From NCBI GenBank assembly GCA_032622095.1, contig CP136064.1, forward strand, positions 114,380,004-114,444,003: a DNA stretch of 64,000 bases, read 5' to 3'. Shown here in pieces: positions 45,899 through 57,071 of the stretch. A program made the position numbers and the translations under genes. The DNA is from Siphonodentalium dalli (lineage: Eukaryota; Mollusca; Scaphopoda; Gadilida; Siphonodentaliidae). How positions within the stretch are numbered: position 1 is the stretch's first letter; every line of letters starts with the position of its first letter. A model generated the notes under the pieces. That model saw nothing but the letters and a program-made list of their open reading frames with translations. It was not told the DNA's origin and ran no database searches.

Positions 45899-46010
45899 TT
45901 TTTGTTTTTGTTTTGTTTTAGGAAGGTCATTTGGGGGGGGAGGGCTATCCCCGGGATGGTCGAAAGGGCCGATAGGCCCTTTCCTTCACCCCTCATATTT
46001 ATGCCTTTAA
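45899..46010 (-). mobile_element. Retroelement 3' tail with structured motif, copy 2
   Basis: On the minus strand: TAAAGGCATAAATATGAGGGG, stem AAAGGGCC-TATC-GGCCCTTT, CCCGGGGATAGCCC, AAATGACCTTCCT, then an (AAAAC)n tail. The stem is perfect with different bases from copy 3. Confidence 0.75.
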
Positions 46011-46411
46011 TTGTATTCAAATCAAAAGAAGAAAAAAAGCACATATGGCAAGAAACGTGGTCAAATGTTTTTGGGTATTCGTATTTTTAGGTGCTAACTG
46101 CAATATCAAAGTAAAGTCAAAGATATTTATTGCCCGAAAAGCGGTTTCGTTTTTTGGTTTCCGAACGCGAAGTCTGGAGAAAAGGGAGTTTTAAACTCGA
46201 TTCTAGCAATGCTATGCCGCTAAGGAATGAAAATATTAAAAAAGAGAGTATATCTAAATAGAAGAGTCCATAATCCGCTGAAGCCAGTAATCCGATCGCC
46301 AAGCGAGCAAAGTCCAGGAGCGCTCAAGCCGGGACGTCCTCTCTCGCCGGCGGTCGGAACACGAATGAAATTAATCGTCCCGTTATCACTGTTTATATAT
46401 ACATCGTCTAA
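46011..46411. other. Unassigned DNA
   Basis: No gene recognised. GC rises from about 46260. Confidence 0.35.
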
Positions 46412-46591
46412 ATTGGATAGATCACCTCACTCGTGTCTTCATAATTAAGACGACCGGCGTGTGTCTTGTTTGGGAGTGATAAACCCTACTCACTCGCGCT
46501 CCACGCTCGTGAGTAGAGTTTATCCCTCCCAAAAAAGACCCACGCCGGCCGTCTTAATTATGAAGACACTCGTTGAGGTGATCTATCCAAT
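46412..46591. repeat. 180-bp palindrome (long hairpin)
   Basis: Arms of ~85 bp: ATTGGATAGATCACCTCA at 46412 mirrors the complement ending CTATCCAAT at 46591; the inner 'GTCTTCATAATTAAGACG' is matched by CGTCTTAATTATGAAGAC. The tip lies near 46500 (CTCCACG). A few mismatches. It could be a palindromic MITE or a transcript hairpin. Confidence 0.9.
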
Positions 46592-46622
46592 AAAGGCCAT
46601 GGGACGAACAGCCAAATCCCTT

Positions 46623-47330
46623 TGGAGAAGAGGGAGAACTGAGAGACGCCCAGTTCTTCCCCACTTGGCCTCTTAGCGGCAACATCAGCCGGCAGACGAT
46701 GAAATCACCACCACCAGACGGATCAGGGACGCCGATGTCACCCCGGATGTCCCTGCCGTCGGCGAGGACAGCGGCACCAGGAACACCGACGTCATCCCGG
46801 AGGTTCCTACAGCTGTCTTCGACGTGGAGATGGCTACTCCATCAAGCCAGACTCCACCAGGGGCGGAAACCACCACCTACGTCCATGCGACGCCGAAGTA
46901 CGAGGAGAGGCCGGCGTCCACAAGCAGAGAAGAGCGGCAACTGATGTTTGATGAATACCAATGAATCAGGACAGCGATCTGTGAACACCACTCAGCAGGA
47001 AAAACATATCAGCCAAACAACTACGAATCCTTCCTGCCGAGGGATCGCAAGATCTACAAAGGGCCAGATCAACACAGACCATCATCTGGAAGACTCACTG
47101 TCAAAACGATAAAGGCAAGATCAACGTCGGCTGTTCAAAGAATCCACCATATCCAGAAAGAAGAAAATGAACGTAAAAAAAAAAAGAATTACAAATTGCT
47201 ATCATTTTTTACTTTTTTTATTATTATTGTTTATTAATAAAGCTTATTAATTAGGGGTGAAGGAATAGACCTCTCGGTCTATTCGGCCATCGCGGGGTGA
47301 GCCCCCCAAATCACTATCCTAAAAAAAAGA
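46623..47330 (+). mobile_element. 5'-truncated retroelement (copy 3) with 13-bp target duplication
   Basis: Flanked by perfect AGCCAAATCCCTT at 46610-46622 and 47331-47343, and ends in the structured tail plus AAAAAAAAGA. It starts in 'TGGAGAAGAGGGAGAACTGA', homologous to 47704 onward of copy 4, so it landed in an older copy of the same family. Its coding part (about 46680-47180) is broken by a TGA at about 46962. It matches copy 4 in RDADVTPDVPAV, ATPKYEERPAS and RDRKIYKGPD. Confidence 0.85.
47214..47330 (+). other. Structured 3' end motif, copy 3
   Basis: TTATTAATAAAGCTTATTAATTAGGGG, perfect 7-bp stem ATAGACC-TCTC-GGTCTAT (47265-47282), CGCGGGGTGAGCCCC, AAATCACTATCCT, A8. Best-preserved copy. 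Confidence 0.8.
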
Positions 47331-47343
47331 AGCCAAATCCCTT

Positions 47344-47742
47344 CTTGTTCCGGTCAATCGACGGGACGGTCGCATTGTGCTTCACGCACGAGCCGTTGAT
47401 TGACCTAGAGTTTTTTGTCGGGCTTGGCTGGACATGGATAGCTTAATCCCCAGCCAAGTTCGCAACATGCTGAGCTCTTTCCAGTCTGCCTATTGTGTTA
47501 GCTGGCATGTCCATGCTAACGCGGGCAGGCTGGATGTGGTACTGGAGTACCAAGTCACCCCATCAGAACCCTCTGCCAGCCGTGGCTTGGAGGAACAGAC
47601 TGGAATCCACCAGTCGTGGGCCAACCAGAGGTCACAGGCCGGGATCAGGAGAAAGACGACAAAGACTCCCGCCCGACGCCAAGAGACGCAGACCAGAGGG
47701 CCAGGTGGAGAAAGGGGAAAGCTGAGAGACGCGAATGAATGA
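47344..47742 (+). pseudogene. Retroelement copy 4, upstream coding part
   Basis: GC-rich, coding-like sequence in shifting frames. The frame at 47434 gives SFQSAYCVSWHVHANAGRL, and an overlapping frame gives RPTPRDADQRARWRKGKAE, an Arg-rich tail like those of invertebrate LINE or gag-type ORF1 proteins. I cannot name the clade. It ends at GACGCGAATG where an unrelated insertion begins. Confidence 0.5.
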
Positions 47743-48371
47743 ATGAGTTTAATGCTTAAGCCACAAATTAATATGGAACATGCAAAATAACATATATACA
47801 CTATGTACATTGGTATGAATAACATTTTCATCAGAATTTCATGTTCATACATAATAAATTGTATGTAATACTTATATAAAAATATCATATGCATACTGTA
47901 TACATATATTTGAACACGAGCATATATCTATGTATACAGAAATACGTGTATATAAATTCACATGGATAACTATATAGATCAGTGTACTATCTTAGTTGTA
48001 TTCTTTAAAGACATGTTTCAAATAAATGCTTACGTACGTTCTTCAATATTGATATATTTTCAATCGCAAGGAGTCAATAAAACTTTTCTAGTGAAGGGTT
48101 TAACCAGTAATAGTCAGGAATGTATTTTCTCCTCAGTGTGACCAAAGTATCGCAGATCAAGAGAATATGATACTCGTCACATGTTTCCGAATAGTAAACT
48201 CTCGTGTTTTCGCCATCTTGAAAGCTCGTTTGGCAGTCTATGGTTTGCTGTCCTAAATTTCACCAATGCTGGTATGAGATGTTGTGGTAGATAAATAAGG
48301 TAACGACTAATGCTGGAATGACGCTTTATATTACTATATTATTATATTCCCCTTGATGATTTAGATTCCTT
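47743..48371. mobile_element. ~630-bp insertion in retroelement copy 4
   Basis: AT-rich block between two halves of copy 4, as judged from alignment with copy 3 (GAGAGACGC|CCAG continuous there). It is non-coding, with AATGAATGAGTTTAATGC at its left edge. It could be the minus-strand 3' UTR of a LINE, since short tetranucleotide repeats often mark such tails; not proven. Confidence 0.55.
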
Positions 48372-48391
48372 CAGGCCCAGCTCCCCTCCAC

Positions 48392-48814
48392 TTGGCCCCC
48401 GGGCAACATGAACAGCCAGTCGACCAACGCATCACCAACAGCGGGAACAGGGACGCGGATATCACCCCCGATGTCCCTGCCGTCGACGTGGAACTAGAAA
48501 CACCACCCAGTCAATCTCGACCAGGGACGGAAATCACCACCTCCGACCTTGCGACGCCGAAGTATGTGGAGAGGCCGGCGTCGCCAAAACCACACCGAAT
48601 AGAAGAGCGTTCAACACTCAAGACAGAGATTTTACACTACCACTCAACAGGAATGACGTATCCACTCACCATCTACGAATTATTCCTGCTGAGGGATCGC
48701 CAAGTGTACAGAGGACCAGACGAGCGGGACCCTGCACAAGGAAAGGCCACAGCAATCAACGGAGGCCAAATTGGCTTCTCCAGAAATCCATCACTAGCAG
48801 GAAAAAAGAAATAG
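48392..48814 (+). pseudogene. Retroelement copy 4, 3'-terminal ORF
   Basis: 140 codons in one frame ending in a Lys-rich tail. Acidic and Pro/Thr-rich at first (GNRDADITPDVPAVD), then ATPKYVERPASP and YELFLLRDRQVYRGPDERDP. It aligns with the broken frame of copy 3, so this is the C-terminus of the protein coded by the element. The sequence is open but its ATG is probably internal. Function unknown. Confidence 0.55.
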
Positions 48815-48854
48815 AATTTTTATGTTAACAAATTGCTATTTTTTTCTTGATTTG

Positions 48855-48955
48855 GCTGAATAAAGGCCAAAAAATGAGGGGTTAAGGGGGGGACCAATCG
48901 GTCCTTCCGACAAACCCGGGGTTAGCCCACCAAACCACTCCCTTCACGCCAAATC
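48855..48955 (+). other. Structured 3' end motif, copy 4
   Basis: AATAAAGGCCAAAAAATGAGGGG, stem GGACC-AATC-GGTCC (48891-48904), AACCCGGGGTTAGCCC, AAACCACTCCCTT. No A tail. It lies 41 bp after the ORF stop, as the motif does after the copy 3 coding region. Confidence 0.75.
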
Positions 48956-49156
48956 GTACAAGTTGGTTGCAACAGAATGGTGACTAAAGAGTTATTAGCA
49001 CATCTTATAGAACACATTGAAGTATGTCTAAAAACACAATGTTAACAATAGCAGTTTTTTTAACATCCAGATTTCCACCTTAATTAATGATTTCGTTCCG
49101 CCATTGATTCCGTCTTTCGCATCGTATCGAAATATCGTCAGCATAATTTTCAAATA
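48956..49156. other. Upstream region of the CXC-family gene
   Basis: AT-rich, no repeat recognised. It may contain promoter and 5' UTR of the gene beginning at 49157; no TATA box or initiator can be assigned with confidence. Confidence 0.3.
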
Positions 49157-49358
49157 ATGACAGAAAACGCGTCTCGTAGATGCGTAATTCATGTGACAGA
49201 TTCATCAGAAAGTCTGCAGTTACCATCGGCTAAAAGCATACAAACTCTTCGCTCTAAAGCAGAACCATGGATTTCGATAGCAGACGAGAATCCCGAAACG
49301 GACGTTGCTGTTTGTGTCATGAAGGTTGACGACTCGGACGTTTACTTCCACCGAAGGT
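49157..49358 (+). pseudogene. Exon 1, HEEADTR/TGCD/CXC-family protein
   Basis: ATG 49157 opens 67 codons with CVIHVTDSSESLQLPSAKS, LRSKAEPWISI and, at the end, DDSDVYFHR, which fit from memory the N-terminus of an uncharacterised family that is multicopy in many invertebrates. The exon ends CACCGAAG|GTAGAT, a good donor. Joining it to the acceptor at 51110 restores codon AGA and the peptide FHRRCYMNFTDK, matching the expected H-x-x-C-Y start of the next segment. This exon alone is intact; the rest of the gene is damaged. Confidence 0.65.
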
Positions 49359-51110
49359 AGATATCATTTACAACAAAATACTCCCGATATTTAAATGTCC
49401 CGAATGATATATCATTCAAATACATATAACAATGATCATAAATCATAAGGATATGGGTCATAAGAGATAAAAAAGGGGTCAAAACTACGTTTCTAAGCAC
49501 CTCCGTTTCGTTTTGTGTTTTTATAAACCGGAATCGGAAACGGAACATTTATTCTTCCGTAATTCGGTAAACACTTGCATATTTTCCTCTGGAATGTGTG
49601 ACATGCTGTTTAAAGAAGAATTTGTACGGGTTTTGAACTCCTTTAAAAAAAATATATTGTGAAGTTTACTATAGCCTTCACAGTCTCACTAATTATCTGT
49701 TGAAAACAGATTCCCAGACAATTTTGCAAGATATTTGATGTGATCAAAATTACTGTATAGGACTCAGAGGCTATATTCCAACTCAATGCACATGGATCGT
49801 CAGTCTACTGAGGAGCTTAGCAAAGGGCAGGGTGCCCCTTTTTGTCTTCTAATATAATGATGGGAGGCAAAGAGGGTAAAATATAGCTTTCCGGGATTCC
49901 CAGAACATTCCCAAAATACTTAAATATTTAATAGTTAGAGGGGGTGGTCAAACACATATTTTGAATGGGTGGGTGTATGCTAAAAGTGTCATAGAAGCAA
50001 TTTTTCTGTCAGCTCAAAACATATTTCATCCCTATTTTTCAACTATTTTGGGTATTAATACTTACATATAATGTAATTTCTGTCAAATTGAGTCAGTATA
50101 GTTTTTTGTGTGCAAATATCCAGCACATGTCAACCGATGTCACTCTTAAAGGGACAAAGCATTCGAAGTGTTTTTTTTAACGAAATAACATAAAATTCTG
50201 TAAACCAACTATCATCAACAAGTACATAACAAATTAGATTGACTTTGTTTTTATTTTCATTATTAATGACTCTCCAAGAATGAGTTTTCTCATGTCAAAC
50301 CATTGTTATGTAAAAATTAATTACTGTTACAGTGGAATTACCAATGAAATAAAATTAGTCCAATAAGATAACAAAGTTTAATCAAAACATTGGAAGAGTC
50401 AAAGCATTGACAAATAATTATGAAAATCATATTCAGTCTAAAATATTTGAACTTACTCCACGATCAGCGATGTTTGTTCACACCACTCTTGTTTACATAA
50501 CAATGGTTTCAACACACACATTTGTTTTATCAATAATGAATATAGTTGATCTATTTCTCCATGTTCTTAGTGGTGATGTTTTACACACCTTAATATGTTT
50601 TTCATATTTACCCACTGCCAGTGATTTGGGTCCCTTTAAACAGACATGGCTCATTCAAGCTTCCAAAATTTGTCTACATAATTTGGAAGGAGGTATAACA
50701 TGAAAAATACACAAACTATAGATAGCCCGGCTTCATTTTCTCTGAAAAACACTTGCCATGCTCACAGCCATGTTCCAGCTGTTTTCAAGTTTTCGCACAG
50801 AAGTGAAACAAACGATCTGTATTTCCAACATATCAGGAATAGAATAACACGGAACGCTTTTTTCTGCATTATTCCGTGAACATGGCTTTGGTTGGGGGTT
50901 TCTTCAAAAAAATGGGGGGGGGGGGCATGGTAAATAAATCATCGAAAAAAACAACTGAAAAATATGTTGAATTTGAGAAGTTCCCACTAACTATGCAAAG
51001 CATCCTTATATTATTTCTGCAAGACCTCATGGCTATTTATAACCGCCCATATTTTGGCTGCAGAATCATTATTAATTCACTAACAATTGTTTTAATTCTT
51101 CTCTTTGCAG
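49359..51110 (+). other. Intron 1 of the CXC-family gene
   Basis: Starts GTAGAT and ends TTCTTCTCTTTGCAG, canonical GT-AG with a strong polypyrimidine tract. It is 1752 bp and contains the dispersed repeat at 50630-50890 and a poly-G at 50913. Confidence 0.6.
50630..50890 (+). repeat. Dispersed repeat, copy C
   Basis: Matches copy A (7020-7300) in order along its whole length, with 'GACATGGCTCATTC' and 'CATATCAGGAATAGAATAACAC' relatives. It sits in the intron. Confidence 0.65.
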
Positions 51111-51121
51111 ATGCTACATGA
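51111..51121 (+). repeat. Left target-site duplication ATGCTACATGA
   Basis: First 11 bases of exon 2, repeated at 57072-57082 on the far side of the LINE. Confidence 0.85.
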
Positions 51122-51132
51122 TACAGCATGGC

Positions 51133-51986
51133 ATGTCCCAGAGGCACTTACAACCACCGTGGATCTATGGTGAACAGGCACACTACTCGCAAATGCCACC
51201 CTTCCCGGTGTTACCGCCTGGTTACACTCAGCGTCCTGACTCTCAGTCGTACACACGTATATCTATGGCAGGAGATTAAGTGGCGGGAATAATAGAAGCA
51301 TTCCAGAATCCCGGCGTGAAGGAAGCACTGAACTCTACTTTTGAGGAAGTCATGCGAGTTGAAGTGAAAACAGATGTGAAGGAAGCTACTGGTGACCTAG
51401 ACAAGAGGGTTAGCAAACTGGAGGAGATTGTGAAGAGCCAACAAAAGCAGAGTGTAGGTCTCCAGGATTCTGTGGACGATCTGTGTTCTCACAGCATGAT
51501 GAATTCACTGAGAATTTCCGGAATCAGCGAGAACGACACAGAAGATACTGATAGTCTCATCTTGGATCTTGCGAAAGACATGGGAGTAAATCTGGACGAG
51601 ATTGAAATTCAACGAAGCCACCGATCTGTTGAAATTGTCCAGGAAAGAGCTTTAGACGGAGCGACGGCTACACCCCCGAGAAAGGGTAGACCTCTGCTTG
51701 TTAAGTTTGTGTCCCACCGGTCAAGGAAACGCTTTTATAGAGCTAGGACAATGCTTAAACACAAGCCATCTTTTAAAGGTGTTTTCGTCAATGAGCACCT
51801 AACAAAAGTAAGGTCGTTTATGGCAGGCAGGTGTCGACAATATGTAAGGGAACCTGGACCTACGACACCGTGATTTTCGTGAAAGGGCTTGATGTGAGAG
51901 TGCAAAGAATCACAACACTTAGCCAACTGTCTGATCTCGAGGAGGCGATTGGGGCAACAGGAAGGCCTCACTCTGGAGGTTTCTGA
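51133..51986 (+). pseudogene. LINE ORF1 (coiled coil + RRM-like), stop and frameshift
   Basis: From ATG 51133 a Pro/Gln/Tyr-rich N-terminus (LQPPWIYGEQAHYSQ) runs to a TAA at about 51274, and the same frame then continues through DLDKRVSKLEEIVKSQQ (coiled coil), NSLRISGISENDTED (RRM-like start), IQRSHR, RPLLVKFVSHRSRKR and FVNEHLT. Near 51850 a frameshift leads into TWTYDTVIFVKG, the usual C-terminal end, with a stop at 51984. This architecture binds and chaperones LINE RNA. Two lesions make it non-functional. Confidence 0.75.
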
Positions 51987-53735
51987 GAGGCTGGACATGG
52001 TAGCAGTCCAATGTCTGCAGGACACTTGCACAGGGCTGTACTAAAATGTGTTGACTTGTATATTCATTGTATTATATAGGTATATATAGGTTTGAAGTTG
52101 TGTCGAGTATTACGCTATTTCAAAATAAGGGATACATGCTATATAGAAATTCTACTTTCACCAATGTCACGAGGGACACAATTTTCAACTGGTACAATTG
52201 TTGTATAAATACGCTTACTAATCCAATGGATTACTAGCAAACTGCAGTTACCTGTCAATTACTTAGATTTTCAAATCACAATCTGGTATACACAGTTTTG
52301 AGATAATATTTGTCTGATATATTCGATTTTCCAATTAAGAAAAACAGTTGTTAAAGCTACAAATGAATTGTGAGAGGCTCTCCCCTGTCTACAGGAGCCA
52401 TACGGGGACCTCTTCTAAATATAATGATTTGTATATATAGGAATATTATATATGTATACTTATTTCATGTTCAATATTGGGTTACCCACAAGCCAGGGAC
52501 ATATATTTAACAACAATTACAAATGCAACAAAGACTAATTGTGTATACATGGCAACTTTATGAAAACTATTTCAATCCTTATTAAGAATTTAAAGCATAT
52601 GGTTTTATTGTAATCTGAGATCTGAAGTCCTGAACACACCTTTAAAATCTAGTCTTTTGAGGCGTATTTTGACTTAGTATTGTTTAAGTTGCGTGCGTAA
52701 ATATTGTCAACAATGCGTAAAATTAACCACGCCTTAAATTCATTGATAATCTGATGGATTCACACCTGCCTGTCAATCATGAGTAAAGATGGTAAACAAT
52801 CAGACGATTTGACACACCCTATTGTCGACAGATCACATACTGGCGAATGTGGTTGGTCAACGGTGCTTGATTGAACTCGAGCGGAATTGAATTAGTTCAA
52901 AAGGTCATCGGTGAATCATATTTACCTGCCGTCATGTACTTGACAAGCGGGATCACATAAATATTTACTTTGACAGCTTCGATACAAATGGAATGAAAAA
53001 AAATATATATATACGCAGCTTGTGACATAAGAAATATATACATTATCATGCCTCGACTTAATGTCATCAGCATGTAGTAAATCATATTAGAGGTGCTCAG
53101 TCCGATTAAGCACCCCTAAATTACTGCTTCTTTGGCTTCGGGGTGGAGGGGTGTTTGGTTCGGGTCGGGGGGGGCCCGCGAATCGGGGCTCGGGCTGGTC
53201 GGGTGTATTTTTTTGAAGTTTGTTATTTTTCGAGATGTGAACTAATAATTGCAACAGAAACACTTATTCAAACGGACGAAGATGGATAACTCTAAAATCA
53301 GGTGGTAATAATGACGCAATTTTGACCGAGACCATCCTTTTGACTCTGAAATCAGGTGGTAATAATAACGCAATTTTGACCGAGACCTTCCTTTTGACTG
53401 CGTGTTTCTGGGCCACAAATAATAGAAATGACGGGGCTTCGGAGATTGATGTCTGATCGCCCAGGGCGTCGATGGGTGGATTCCTCAACTCGAATCGGAC
53501 ATTTTTGTCCCCGGGGTCGGAGAGGTGGTGATTTATGAGGGTCTGATCGGATCATGTACCTTTAATGTATACATATGTATTATATGCCACGAAACCCGCA
53601 CACATATAAATGTTGTACAGGGGTATCTGAATCGGATCGCCGGACTTTAATGACAAATCTATATTTTCAGGTGATGAGTGGGATTAATGTTTAATTGTTT
53701 ATTATTAATATGTTTCTGATCTATATTGTGTAAAC
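51987..53735. other. LINE interior without recognisable coding
   Basis: Where ORF2's endonuclease start should be, I find only AT-rich sequence, short CAGGTGGTAATAAT repeats and no motif. Either that part was deleted or another insertion is present. Confidence 0.45.
53290..53398. repeat. 54-bp tandem duplication
   Basis: Two copies of a unit with 'AATCAGGTGGTAATAAT' and 'GCAATTTTGACCGAGACC', two or three differences apart. Confidence 0.9.
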
Positions 53736-56331
53736 ATGATTATTAATTACTCTAAAATGTGTACTGACGCCAATCACAATTTGGATTTGTTGCGAAACTT
53801 TAGTACCGCCTATTTGGCAACTATAGTTGATCAACCGGTATATCAGCGCTTTGGCTTAAAGCAAATAATTAAACAAGCTACATACTTTACAGAAAGTTCT
53901 TCTTCTCTCATAGACTTATATTTAACAAATACCCCTGAGGTTGAATGAAATCTTAGATCCATTTTTTTCAGATTTAACTCGGTTTCATTGTCCAATCTTA
54001 CTACGTTTGAATTTGAAATTTAAGAAGCCGAGTGGAATCATGAAAAGAAGGATATGGGATTATAATCTAGCCGATTACTCCGCAATGAATAATGCCTTTA
54101 ACGCGTGGGACTTTAAGAGATATCTCTCAGCAATTCGATCTGATGAAATAGCAGAAGCTCTTACGAAAAAAATAATTGACATCGCGAACCTTTATATACC
54201 AAATAAACTCGTAATAATTCGACAAAATGAAACTGAATGGTTAACATGTCAAATTCTTAAACTTATGGGACAAAGGAGACGTTACTACAAATTGGCAAAA
54301 CAAAGAGGAACAATTGAAGCGTGGACGAATTATAAAAAGAAAAGAAATGAAGTTATAGCAAAATTAAGACGTTCCAAGCAAACATCTCTGGAGAAAACAC
54401 AGTCAATACTGGGTAGTTGTTTCACTGGTTCCTCACTCTGGTGGAAAACATTAAACCACTTCATGAAACATGAATCTAAACCAATACCAGCTCTAAAAGC
54501 CGACCAGTTTATAATAACCGCAAATGAAGAAAAGGCAGATTTATTAAATAATTATTTTTGTAAAATCTCCTCCTCACCTGATGAAGATAAGTTAGAGTTA
54601 TCTTTGATTGGTTAACAGATAAGCGCCTGAGCGAGATTGAAATATCTGATAAACGTGTACTCGAAAGTTTAAACTCAATCAAGACATCGAAAGCGGCCGG
54701 TTACGACGGTATTAGTCCCAAAGTATTAAAAAAAAATTCGATATCACTAGCTAAACCACTAGCATTTGCTTTCAGGGTTTTATTGAACGATCTTACTTTC
54801 CTTCAGAATGGAAAAAGGCAAACGTATGCCCAATTTTCAAAAATGGAGATCCCAGCGATCCATCCAATTATCGACCAGTATCTTTACTCAGTCTAAGGTC
54901 TTCGAGAAATGTATATTCTATAATATATCAAAATACCTACGAACGAATAAGCTTTTAAGCGACCTACAGTCGCGATTTACACCGAACGATAGCACAGTAT
55001 TCCAATTGATGGATATTTACCATTATATTATCTCAGCCCTTGACGATGGGAGGGAAATAAGGGGTGTGTTCTGCGATATAAGCAAGGCGTTCGATAACTT
55101 TTGGCACATGGGTCTCCTCTTTAAACTTAAAAGTATGGGGATAATTGGGAAGCTTTTGAAACTAATGGAAAACTATCTTGATTGTAGACAACAAAGAGTA
55201 ACAATTTCTAACTTTAATTCGCCATGGAAAGACGTTACAACAGGAGTGCCCCAAGGATCAATAATCGGCCCTCTTCTATTTCTCGTGTACATAAACGACA
55301 TAGGGAATTACATGTAATATACGATTATTTGCGGATGACACATAACTTTATATTTCTATAGAATATCCCACAATTGCTGCAGACTTACACAAAATAATCA
55401 AATGGCCAAAGACCTCCTAGGCAGTTAAATTCAACCCATTGAAAACAGAATCATTGCTTGTTTCGTGGAAACAAATAGCTATTCACCAACCAGTATTAAA
55501 CATGTCCAACGAGTGAATAAATGAGGTAGACACACATAAACATTTGGGTCTGACATTCAGCCGACGGGTAAATGGAAAGACCATATAGAAGATATTGAAA
55601 ACCGAGCGTCCAAAGATTGTACATACGGAGGAAGTATAAATCTATCCTTGATAGAAGAACTCTAGAAATAATTTATTTGTCCTATATTCGTCCTGTCTTG
55701 GAATATGCTTCCTCAGTATGGGACAATTGTACAGACGAAGAAGCCGATTCACTAGAAGATATTTAGTACGAAGCCGCTAGAATAGTAACCGGTGGAACAA
55801 GAAGTTGTAATAAATGCATAGTTCTTCAAGAAATTGGGTGGGAAAAATTATCAAAACTAAGAGAAAAGATTAAACTCATGCTCTTTTTTAAAATGACGGA
55901 AAAAACTCACCCCCCCTTATCTATACAATGCTGTTCCGAATAAAATATCGAGTACTAGTGGATATGACACGAGATCAGATGATCTTAGAGTACCCTTCTG
56001 CAACTCTGTTACTTATCAGAAATCATTTCTTGCACACACAATCAATCTTTGGAACGAGTTAAAACCAGAAGCGAGGAAATGTGAAACACTCTCGGACTTC
56101 AAAACATTTTTGAATAGCGACCTCAAAGAGCGTCCTAGATACTTGGAATACGCATATACGAGAGCAAGTCAGATATACCATTGCCGATTAAGACTGGAAT
56201 GCAGTAATTTAAACTATGATCTTTTCAGCAACCATCTGAGAGATAGTCCGTTATGTATTTGTGGTGTCAATGAAACAGCAGAACATTTTATTTTGTATTG
56301 TCGCAGATTTTTGGTTGAAAGAAATAGGTAA
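53736..56331 (+). pseudogene. LINE ORF2, CR1/Jockey-like, many frameshifts
   Basis: Segments in changing frames. 53775-53948: end of the endonuclease (DANHNLDLLRNF, SSSSLIDLYLTNTPE). 53941-54615: linker with long basic stretch. 54650-55316: RT with KAAGYDGISPKVLK, ANVCPIFKNGDPSDPSNYRP (in another frame), CDISKAFDNFWH and GVPQGSIIGPLLF. The FADDT box is at 55328-55342 after a frameshift. 55600-56100: HLGL, EYASSVWDNCT and IGWEKLSKL in broken frames. 56110-56331: C-terminus with CRLRLECSNLNYDLF and a C-x-C...H-x4-C knuckle. Motif A and the GVPQGS box place it in the CR1/Jockey group, unlike the Tx1-type element upstream. Confidence 0.8.
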
Positions 56332-57071
56332 TTTGGGGCAGTAAGAACAAGACCAGGAGTAGCAACCTTGCTACATGGAAGCCACAAACTATCATTGGAA
56401 GAGAATATAGATTTATTTCCGAGGGTCCAAAAATTCATAGTTTTATCTAAACGATTTCCAAATTGGACTTTTCCTAAGTCGCTCACTGTATAAATGAATA
56501 AAACACATTCTGCCTCAATGAAACAACGTGAACGTGTGAAAATCACACATCGAAGTAACCAAATATACAGTATAATTTAGAAAAGTGGAAAAATATCATA
56601 TATTTCAGTATACATGTATTATATTTTGCTCGTAATACTATATGACACAACTCTCTTGTCGATTTGATTTCGAAACTTGAACTTTGAGCTACGATTATTA
56701 GAAAATGATGGGGTTGGGGTCTGGGGTCAAGCCACATACATGTAACACTTCCGTCATCTAATGCATGCACTGCCCATCAGTGACTCAAGATGAGTTACTG
56801 TTTGACGGCCTATGCCCCAGATGGCTGATAAAGCCAATAAGATAGAAACATTGAACATGAAAGCAAAATTTAACTGGGAAAAGAACATAATGAATAATCA
56901 AAAAAGACACCACCTGTGAATGCTAAAGATGGGGACATGGCTGATATAAGCATCCTGCTTTCTGCCAAATCCCATTCTCTAATAATAATTCTCTAATTGT
57001 CTTTATGTTATATTTGTACCATTATATTGTAAATTCATGTGCATGATTTAGAGAATAAATATGTTTACACC
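56332..57071 (+). other. 3' UTR of the LINE
   Basis: From the ORF2 stop to the target duplication. AT-rich, with AATAAAACACATTC at about 56496 and AATAAATATG near the border. Confidence 0.5.

Larger units (their letters stand above)
51122..57071 (+). mobile_element. LINE inserted in exon 2 (~5.95 kb)
   Basis: Bounded by the 11-bp duplication ATGCTACATGA. Contains an L1-type ORF1 at the left and EN/RT/C-terminal parts of ORF2 at the right, in the same orientation. The right border follows AATAAATATGTTTACACC. Multiple frameshifts and a missing first half of the endonuclease mark it as old. Confidence 0.75.
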
